Origin: JAJRQY01 sp965224435
GTDB taxonomy: Bacteria > Actinomycetota > Acidimicrobiia > Acidimicrobiales > SZUA-35
Assembly: GCA_965224435.1 (NCBI GenBank)
Contig: OZ245048.1
Span: forward strand, 1,736,001-1,800,000
Reading direction: 5' to 3'
DNA: 64,000 bases
Shown here: piece by piece, positions 58,378-64,000 of the stretch
How positions within the stretch are numbered: the first letter of the stretch is position 1
How the letters are laid out: the number at the start of each line of letters is the position of its first letter
Position numbers and translations under genes: made by a program
The notes under the pieces: model-generated
Database searches by the model: none
What the model was told of the DNA's origin: nothing
Seen by the model: only the letters and a program-made list of their open reading frames with translations

Positions 58378-59706
58378 GTGCTGAATCGGCTTGATCTACG
58401 AGGTAAGGGCAGCCAGGTTGCTGACCTTCTTCCTCGACCAATAATCGCTGGTGATGAGCCACTGGATACTGTGCGCTCGATCCTGGCCGATGTGCGCGAG
58501 CACGGCGATGCACGACTGCTCGAGCTGACCGAGCGTTTTGACGGCGTTGCTCTCTCCTCGTTGCGTGTCTCAGACGAAGATCTAGATCGAGCCGTCGATG
58601 GTCTGAGCTCAGTCTTGCGTGAGGCGATGGAGACTGCAATCGCCAATGTTGAGCGGTTCCATCAGCACCAGCTTCGGCCAGAAAGCCTGGTCGAGAGTCC
58701 CGGCATGACAATTCATGCCTATCAGCGTCCTATCGATCGAGCGGGCCTCTATGTGCCTGGTGGCAGAGCCCAATACCCCAGCACCGTGATCATGACCGCG
58801 GTACCAGCCCGAGTGGCTGGCGTTGAAGACATCGTGCTTTGTGTACCCCCATCCAAGGAGTTCGCGGGAGTGTCGCCCGTTGTTCTGGCCGCGGCCAGGC
58901 TGAGCGGTGTGTCGGCGGTGTATGCGGTTGGTGGCGCCCAGGCCATTGCCGCCATGGCCTATGGAACGGAATCCATTGCCCCCGTCGACGTGATTGCTGG
59001 CCCCGGCAATGTCTATGTTGCCTTGGCCAAACAGGAGGTCGCCTCTGATGTTGGTGTCGCCGCCGCATTCGCTGGTCCCTCCGAAGTGGTCGTGGTTGCC
59101 GACGATTCGGCGAATCCCGAATTTGCTGCCATTGATGTCATGGTCCAAGCCGAGCATGGGCCCGACGGATTGGCCTGGCTAGTGACCTGGGACGAGGCCG
59201 TTGCCGACGCGGTTTGTGATGCCGGTGACTTGCTGATGGAGAAGTCTCCAAGAGCCAGCGAGATTGCCTCCACACTGGCTGAAGGTGGCTATGTCGCCCT
59301 CGTCGATGACAGACAAGCAGCGTTGGCCGTCGTGAATGCCATTGCCCCTGAGCATGTGGAACTGATGGTGCATGATGCGGAGTCCATGGCCCAAGGAGTG
59401 AAGAATGCGGGCGCAATTTTCTGTGGCAATATGGGCCCTGCCTCCATTGGTGATTATGTGGCTGGCCCCTCTCACGTGCTGCCAACCTATGGCTCGGCCC
59501 GGTTCGCCAGTGCCTTGACCGTTGGTGACTTCCTGAAGGACCATCATGTGGTGGTCCTTGATCAGCAAGGCATCGACACCCTGGGCCCTCACGCCATTGC
59601 CTTGGCTGAATGTGAAGGACTTGATGCCCACGCCGAATCGATCCGGCTGCGGCTAACCGGCGGCGGAGCCTTAACGAACAATGCTGTCGATCAGGCTGTG
59701 TCATGA
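58378..59706 (+). CDS. hisD: histidinol dehydrogenase
   Basis: The 442-residue product shows family landmarks: GLYVPGGRAQYPSTVIMTAVPARVAGV, YAVGGAQAIAAMAYGTESI, DVIAGPGNVYVALAKQEV, the zinc/catalytic region MVQAEHGPDGLAWLVT and GDYVAGPSHVLPT. It oxidises L-histidinol to histidine in two steps. It starts with GTG, with AGGAGA 6 bases upstream, and heads the operon hisD-C-B-H-A-F. Its stop overlaps a duplicated start codon of hisC. hisG and hisIE are not in this window. Confidence 0.97.
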   Translation: MLNRLDLRGKGSQVADLLPRPIIAGDEPLDTVRSILADVREHGDARLLELTERFDGVALSSLRVSDEDLDRAVDGLSSVLREAMETAIANVERFHQHQLRPESLVESPGMTIHAYQRPIDRAGLYVPGGRAQYPSTVIMTAVPARVAGVEDIVLCVPPSKEFAGVSPVVLAAARLSGVSAVYAVGGAQAIAAMAYGTESIAPVDVIAGPGNVYVALAKQEVASDVGVAAAFAGPSEVVVVADDSANPEFAAIDVMVQAEHGPDGLAWLVTWDEAVADAVCDAGDLLMEKSPRASEIASTLAEGGYVALVDDRQAALAVVNAIAPEHVELMVHDAESMAQGVKNAGAIFCGNMGPASIGDYVAGPSHVLPTYGSARFASALTVGDFLKDHHVVVLDQQGIDTLGPHAIALAECEGLDAHAESIRLRLTGGGALTNNAVDQAVS

Positions 59707-59733
59707 GTGGGGCTGTGTCATGAGTGGGGCTGG
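59694..59733 (+). repeat. 17-base tandem duplication at the hisD/hisC junction with mini-ORF MSGAVS
   Basis: GGCTGTGTCATGAGTGG occurs twice without mismatch (59694-59710 and 59711-59727), followed by a 5-base partial third copy. The first ATG (59703) overlaps the hisD stop as ATGA and encodes MSGAVS; its TGA again overlaps the hisC ATG (59720) as ATGA. hisC itself begins MSGAGK, and hisD ends AVS. Confidence 0.92.
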
Positions 59734-60916
59734 CAAGAACGAGACACGACGACCTGCCGTTCGTGATGACCTGCGATCGATGGAGGGATACCACTCGCCC
59801 CAGGTTGAGGTCGAGGTTCGCCTCAATACCAATGAAGCGCCGGGCCCACCTCCACCAGCGTTTGCGCAGGCAGTCGCCGACGCCGCTCTATCCATTGACT
59901 GGCATCGCTATCCCGATCGAGCAGCAACCGACCTACGTCAGCGGCTGGCCGACCTGCACCAAGTCGATGTCGAGCAGGTGTTCTGTGCCAACGGATCCAA
60001 TGAGGTGTTGCAAACCCTGCTCCTGACCTTCGCTGGGTTCGGTCGATCGGTCCTGACCTTTGAGCCGACCTATGCCCTACACGCCCATCTGGCCAGGATC
60101 ACCGGAGCATCCTGCATCGCTGGCCAGCGAGATGATGACTTCCTGATCGATAGCGCCTCGGCGTTGGCGGTGCTGAGTGAACAGGAACCGGCCGTCACCT
60201 TTGTCTGCTCACCCAATAACCCGACAGGAATCGTCGAGCCGCGTGAGACCGTGCTGGCCATGCTCGAAGGGGTCGCCACCTACGGTGGCTTGCTGGTGGT
60301 CGATGAGGCCTACGGTCAATTCGCTCCCTGGTCTGCGCTCGAACTGGTCCAGGAAGACACACCCCTGGTTGTGACCAGGACCTACTCCAAGACCTGGGCT
60401 ATGGCCGGTGCTCGGTTGGGCTATCTCATTGGGCCCCGCTGGCTGGTCGCGGAATTGGACAAGGTGGTCCTGCCCTATCATCTGGACGCAATGAAACAAG
60501 CTGCCGGGTTGGCCGCGTTGGATTTCATGGATGACATGCACACTCGAGTGGCCGCCATTGTCGAAGAGCGCGGCCGAGTGGAAGCTGCTCTGCTTGATCT
60601 TGGTGCTGCCGTGTGGCCGTCGGGGGCCAACTTCATCTTGTTCCGTCCACCGGGCCGCGATGCAGACAGGGTCTGGCGCGGCCTGGTTGAGCAGTCCGTC
60701 CTCGTGCGTAACACCGCCAGCTGGCAGCACTTGCATGGCTGTCTGCGAGTCACCATTGGCACAGCCAGTGATAATGATCGCTTTCTTGCCGCCTTGGGCA
60801 AGGTTCTGGCCAGCCTGGGCAATCCGGTCAGCTCAGAACGACACCCTCAAACGGCTCATCAGCCAGCACAAGAATCCGCATCAGAAACTCCAAGCCTCAG
60901 GAAGAGTTCGCCATGA
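59720..60916 (+). CDS. hisC: histidinol-phosphate aminotransferase
   Basis: The 398-residue class I/II aminotransferase shows LNTNEAPGPPPPAFAQAV at the N-terminus, FCANGSNEVLQTLLLTFAG, VCSPNNPTGIVEPRETV, VVDEAYGQFAPW and the PLP lysine region RTYSKTWAMAGARLGYLIG. It converts imidazole-acetol phosphate to histidinol phosphate. The start at 59720 is chosen because it is coupled to hisD through the duplicated ATGA element. The C-terminal 35 residues (SSERHPQTAHQPAQES) are polar and longer than usual. It overlaps hisB by four bases. Confidence 0.96.
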   Translation: MSGAGKNETRRPAVRDDLRSMEGYHSPQVEVEVRLNTNEAPGPPPPAFAQAVADAALSIDWHRYPDRAATDLRQRLADLHQVDVEQVFCANGSNEVLQTLLLTFAGFGRSVLTFEPTYALHAHLARITGASCIAGQRDDDFLIDSASALAVLSEQEPAVTFVCSPNNPTGIVEPRETVLAMLEGVATYGGLLVVDEAYGQFAPWSALELVQEDTPLVVTRTYSKTWAMAGARLGYLIGPRWLVAELDKVVLPYHLDAMKQAAGLAALDFMDDMHTRVAAIVEERGRVEAALLDLGAAVWPSGANFILFRPPGRDADRVWRGLVEQSVLVRNTASWQHLHGCLRVTIGTASDNDRFLAALGKVLASLGNPVSSERHPQTAHQPAQESASETPSLRKSSP

Positions 60917-61506
60917 CCAGGACTGCGACCGCTAGCCGGAAAACCAAAGAAGCCACCATCGATGTTTCCATCGACCTCGATGGAACGGGTGCGACCGATA
61001 TCTCCACCGGCTTGCCGTTTTATGACCACATGCTGGACCAGCTCGGGCGGCATGGTGGGTTCGACCTTTCAGTCAAGGCTGACGGTGATGTGCATGTTGA
61101 TGCCCACCACACCGTGGAGGACACCGCCATCGTCATTGGTGAGGCGCTGGCCCAAGCCTTGGGTGACAAATCGGGGGTTCGTCGATTCGCCAGCGGTCTG
61201 TATCCCTTGGACGAAGCACTGATCGAAGTTGCCCTTGACCTGTCGGGCCGTCCCTACTTCGTGTGGGACGTCGTCATGCCCGAAGCGATCCCGCTTGGCA
61301 CTCCACCCTTTGATCCATCCCTGGCCGAACATGCGCTGCAGAGTTTGGCCACCAGCGCCGGCATCACCCTGCACGTCACCTTGAAGCACGGAAGCAATGT
61401 GCATCACATCATCGAGGCCTGCTTCAAGGGAGTTGCGCGATGTCTTCGCGACGCTGTACGCGTGGAAGATCCGGGTGTTTTGCCTTCGACTAAAGGCCAG
61501 CTGTGA
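60913..61506 (+). CDS. hisB: imidazoleglycerol-phosphate dehydratase
   Basis: The 197-residue monofunctional dehydratase has the paired metal-binding histidine motifs FYDHMLDQLGRHGGFDL and VDAHHTVEDTAIVIGEAL, with a second set HALQSLATSAGITLHV and GSNVHHIIEACFKGVARCLRDAV. No N-terminal phosphatase domain is present, as expected outside Gammaproteobacteria. The ATG overlaps the hisC stop (ATGA). A 40-base gap separates it from hisH. Confidence 0.96.
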   Translation: MTRTATASRKTKEATIDVSIDLDGTGATDISTGLPFYDHMLDQLGRHGGFDLSVKADGDVHVDAHHTVEDTAIVIGEALAQALGDKSGVRRFASGLYPLDEALIEVALDLSGRPYFVWDVVMPEAIPLGTPPFDPSLAEHALQSLATSAGITLHVTLKHGSNVHHIIEACFKGVARCLRDAVRVEDPGVLPSTKGQL

Positions 61507-61546
61507 CTGAACGCGAGCTTGGCCTTTGCTCAGCGAGGGGCAACCG

Positions 61547-62206
61547 ATGAGACTTTCTGACCTGACCGAGCCGGGCGATGGTTTGGCCATTGCGGTGCTT
61601 GACTACGGCATCGGTAATCTGCGATCAGCCCAAAAGGCGTTGCAACGCCTGGGCGCGACTGCCTTGCTGACTGCTGACCCGGCGATCATCGAATCGGCTG
61701 ATGGCGTAGTACTCCCCGGAGTCGGCGCCTTTGGGGCTTGCATGGACGCTCTGGATGCCACGGGGCTGACCGAACAGTCCCATCTCGTCGCCGCCTCAGG
61801 ACGCCCATTTCTCGGTATCTGTGTCGGTATGCAACTCATGTACGAAGGATCGGATGAGACTCCCGGTCGCTCTGGACTTGGATTGTTCCCCGGAACAATC
61901 CGCCGACTCACTGGTGACGTGCGCATTCCTCAGATGCAGTGGAACCAGATCCAGGCGAAGAGCGGGCATCCCCTGGTAAAAGACCTGGACGGCTCGTGGA
62001 TGTACTTCGTTCACAGCTATGGAGCTGAAGAAACCGCCGACACCATTGCAACCACCGAGTATGGAACCCGAGTGGTAGCTGCGGTGGCCAGAGACAATGT
62101 TTGGGCTACGCAGTTTCATCCCGAGAAATCCGCCGACGATGGAAAGCGGTTACTGGCAAATTGGCTCGAATCTGTTTCCGCCAGCAAGTTGGTCGCAAAC
62201 CGATGA
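61547..62206 (+). CDS. hisH: imidazole glycerol phosphate synthase, glutaminase subunit
   Basis: The 219-residue class I glutamine amidotransferase has AVLDYGIGNLRSAQKALQRL, the oxyanion strand LPGVGAFGACMDAL, the nucleophile FLGICVGMQLMYEGSDE, and the His-Glu pair in VWATQFHPEKSADDG. It feeds ammonia to HisF. The start at 61547 is supported by GAGGGG about 10 bases upstream. It overlaps hisA by four bases. Confidence 0.96.
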   Translation: MRLSDLTEPGDGLAIAVLDYGIGNLRSAQKALQRLGATALLTADPAIIESADGVVLPGVGAFGACMDALDATGLTEQSHLVAASGRPFLGICVGMQLMYEGSDETPGRSGLGLFPGTIRRLTGDVRIPQMQWNQIQAKSGHPLVKDLDGSWMYFVHSYGAEETADTIATTEYGTRVVAAVARDNVWATQFHPEKSADDGKRLLANWLESVSASKLVANR

Positions 62207-62961
62207 TCCTTTATCCGGCTATTGATTTGCGGGGCGGCAACTGTGTACGCCTTCTTCGCGGAGACTACGCCCAAGAAACCGTCTATGCCGACGACCCCGT
62301 ACAACAAGCCCTGAAGTTTGTTGAGGCTGGTGTCGAGTGGATCCACATGGTCGACCTCGATGCCGCCTTGACCGGCGAGCCGACGAACCGCGCTGCTATC
62401 AGGGCCGTATGCGCTGCTGTTGGTGTTCCCGTTCAGGTTGGTGGAGGAGTGAGAACCGAAGATGCAGCCAAGGCCCTCTTCGATGTTGGAGTATCCCGAG
62501 TGGTGATTGGAACAGCGGCGTTGGAGAACCCTGACCTTGTGCATGCTGTTGCCGCCACCAGCCCCGTTGCCGTTGGTTTAGATGCCCGAGGAGGAGAGGT
62601 TGCCACCCACGGTTGGACCGAGCGAAGCGGCAGATCAGTCAGTGAGCTCGCCGCCGAGTTTGCGAACGCCGGTGTCGCCGCCTTGGTGGTAACCGAGATC
62701 AGTCGCGATGGCACACTGGAAGGCCCCGATATTGTCGGCCTCAGCGAGCTGCTGGCTCAGACATCGATCCCGGTCATTGCGTCGGGAGGGGTCGGGACCC
62801 TGGATCATCTGGTTGATCTGGCCAATGTCGAGGCCGACGGCCGTCATTTCGAAGGAGTCATTGTCGGCAAAGCCATCTACGAAGGAACTGTTGACGTCGT
62901 CGACGCCATAGCGGTGTTGGACTCGAAACGGGTTCGTGAAACGAAGAAAGCCGAGCAATAG
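62203..62961 (+). CDS. hisA: phosphoribosylformimino-5-aminoimidazole carboxamide ribotide isomerase
   Basis: The 252-residue TIM barrel opens LYPAIDLRGGNCVRLLRGDY with the catalytic aspartate. It has VPVQVGGGVRTEDAAKALFDVGVSRVVIGTAA and the C-terminal phosphate site IPVIASGGVGTLDHLVDL. The second catalytic aspartate fits VGLDARGGEV. In Actinobacteria HisA can be the bifunctional PriA, but the full PriA set of substrate loops cannot be decided by eye. It starts in the ATGA overlap with hisH. Confidence 0.95.
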   Translation: MILYPAIDLRGGNCVRLLRGDYAQETVYADDPVQQALKFVEAGVEWIHMVDLDAALTGEPTNRAAIRAVCAAVGVPVQVGGGVRTEDAAKALFDVGVSRVVIGTAALENPDLVHAVAATSPVAVGLDARGGEVATHGWTERSGRSVSELAAEFANAGVAALVVTEISRDGTLEGPDIVGLSELLAQTSIPVIASGGVGTLDHLVDLANVEADGRHFEGVIVGKAIYEGTVDVVDAIAVLDSKRVRETKKAEQ

Positions 62962-62963
62962 CG

Positions 62964-63755
62964 ATGGATGTCGTACGAGTTATTCCTTGCCTTGATGTTG
63001 ACAATGGCCGGGTGGTCAAGGGCGTCAACTTTGTCGATATCCGCGACGCCGGTGACCCAGTTGAGCTAGCGGCCCGCTATGACCGTGAGGGGGCCGATGA
63101 GCTGATCTTCTTGGACATTACTGCATCCTCCGATGATCGAGAGACCACGGTGGCCATGGCTGAAGCTGTGGCCGAGCAGGTCTTCATCCCCTTCACCATT
63201 GGTGGCGGGATCCGCAGCGTGGAGGACGCCAGGCGGATGCTGCGAGCCGGAGCGGACAAGGTTTCGGTGAACTCCGCCGCGGTGAAACGTCCGGAGTTGG
63301 TGGCAGAAATCGCCGCCGAATTCGGCTCCCAGTGTTGTGTGGTTGCCATTGATGCTCGGGCCACAGATGAGGAGGCCGCGGCTGACGGGTCAACTATCGA
63401 GTCCGGATTTGAGATCTATGTGCGGGGTGGCCGGGATGCGACGGGGATTGATGCTGTCGAGTTCGCTAAGCAGGTTGTCGGTCTTGGAGCGGGTGAAATT
63501 CTGCTGACTTCGATGAATCGTGACGGGACCCGAGTCGGGTTCGACCTACCGTTGACTCGTGCCATCAGCGATGCGGTAAATGTGCCAGTTATTGCCTCGG
63601 GTGGGGTTGGCTCGGTCGACGATCTGGCGCCCGGCGTAACGGAGGGCGGCGCCTCGGCCGTATTGGCAGCCAGCATCTTCCACTTTGGCGAATCCACTAT
63701 TGCCGAGGCCAAACAAGCACTACAGAAAGCCGGGCTGACCGTACGACCGGCCTGA
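62964..63755 (+). CDS. hisF: imidazole glycerol phosphate synthase, cyclase subunit
   Basis: The 263-residue TIM barrel opens VVRVIPCLDVDNGRVVKGVNFVDI with the first catalytic aspartate. It holds the second in CCVVAIDARATDEE, GGGIRSVEDARRMLRAGADKVSVNSAAV for phosphate binding, and the C-terminal VNVPVIASGGVGSVDDLA. It is the last his gene in the window and follows hisA by 2 bases. It forms the HisHF complex. Confidence 0.97.
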   Translation: MDVVRVIPCLDVDNGRVVKGVNFVDIRDAGDPVELAARYDREGADELIFLDITASSDDRETTVAMAEAVAEQVFIPFTIGGGIRSVEDARRMLRAGADKVSVNSAAVKRPELVAEIAAEFGSQCCVVAIDARATDEEAAADGSTIESGFEIYVRGGRDATGIDAVEFAKQVVGLGAGEILLTSMNRDGTRVGFDLPLTRAISDAVNVPVIASGGVGSVDDLAPGVTEGGASAVLAASIFHFGESTIAEAKQALQKAGLTVRPA

Positions 63756-63823
63756 ACGGAGCACCGCTGGCTCAACCAGTCTCTTCCTCTGGCCGCTCGC
63801 TTTGTCCGATGCTTCACACCTGA

Positions 63824-64000
63824 TTAGTTCTGTTGGACTGCCCGCGGCAGAACTTCCTTGGCCAGCTGGTTGAGGAAGCCAACCTTGCCGTTTAGGAAAT
63901 GATCGGCCCCGGCAACGGTGGTGATCGTCGCGTTCTCCCAGGCCTGGGTCTGTTCGGTGGCCGTCGCTGGATCACAGAATTGGTCGTGTTCGGGCACAAC
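63824..64000 (-). CDS. alpha/beta-hydrolase, C-terminal part
   Basis: The frame is open from the right edge to a TAA at 63824 and gives 58 residues. It contains VVPEHDQFCDPATATEQ, the usual strand with the acidic catalytic residue, and TTVAGADHFLNGKVGFLNQL, the loop with the catalytic histidine, both typical of small alpha/beta hydrolases. The N-terminal part with the nucleophile lies outside the window, so substrate and full length are unknown. It converges on hisF with a 68-base gap. Confidence 0.8.
   Translation of the reverse strand, partial: VVPEHDQFCDPATATEQTQAWENATITTVAGADHFLNGKVGFLNQLAKEVLPRAVQQN

Overview
The window reads as a chromosomal segment of a moderately GC-rich actinobacterium. 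A mycothiol synthase gene (mshD), a menaquinone methyltransferase, an LPxTG-type surface protein and frequent GTG starts point to Actinobacteria. The overall style would fit the class Acidimicrobiia, but that placement is inference. No rRNA, tRNA, CRISPR array, transposase or phage gene was found.

Positions 1 to about 51,400 form one very large surface/exopolysaccharide (EPS) locus. It holds about ten glycosyltransferases, two initiating polyprenyl-phosphate sugar transferases (18151 and 22121), three flippases (7352, 22919, 43075), four O-antigen-ligase-like polymerases (5998, 30430, 39482, 49101) and four chain-length/co-polymerase proteins (10970, 28778, 37833, 50440). Two of the co-polymerases carry intact tyrosine-kinase domains, one carries a kinase-like domain without the Walker lysine, and one has no ATPase domain. 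Tailoring and precursor genes include three sulfotransferases, a CDP-sugar set (rfbF, rfbG, 3,5-epimerase, SAF-domain oxidoreductase), a CDP-paratose-2-epimerase-like enzyme, a UDP-HexNAc dehydrogenase and a methyltransferase. Exported proteins include a GH74-like lipoprotein, three beta-helix proteins and a DUF4012 protein. The gene counts suggest two or more Wzx/Wzy-type polysaccharides made from neighbouring modules, at least one probably sulfated.

From about 51,800 the content changes to housekeeping genes: an LPVTG surface protein, menG, a low-molecular-weight tyrosine phosphatase (likely antagonist of the EPS kinases), a MaoC hydratase, rlmN, a VIT1-type metal transporter, mshD, nth, a small conserved-looking protein, and the histidine operon hisD-hisC-hisB-hisH-hisA-hisF. 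The window ends in the 3' part of an alpha/beta-hydrolase gene on the minus strand.

The most unusual non-coding signal is a recurring short tandem duplication at gene boundaries. At four starts (4110, 35111, 51384, 59720) the first bases of the gene are repeated upstream with an offset of 26, 11, 17 or 17 nt, each equal to 2 modulo 3. Each repeat therefore creates a 4-9 codon mini-ORF that begins like the real protein and stops in an ATGA overlap with the true start. Similar 12-32 nt repeats sit at stop codons (28758, 57772) and at the hisD ribosome binding site (58319). A 21-nt minisatellite lies inside a flippase gene (23643). Two intergenic regions (near 53,700 and 57,950) carry C-rich hairpins followed by T-runs and may encode small RNAs.
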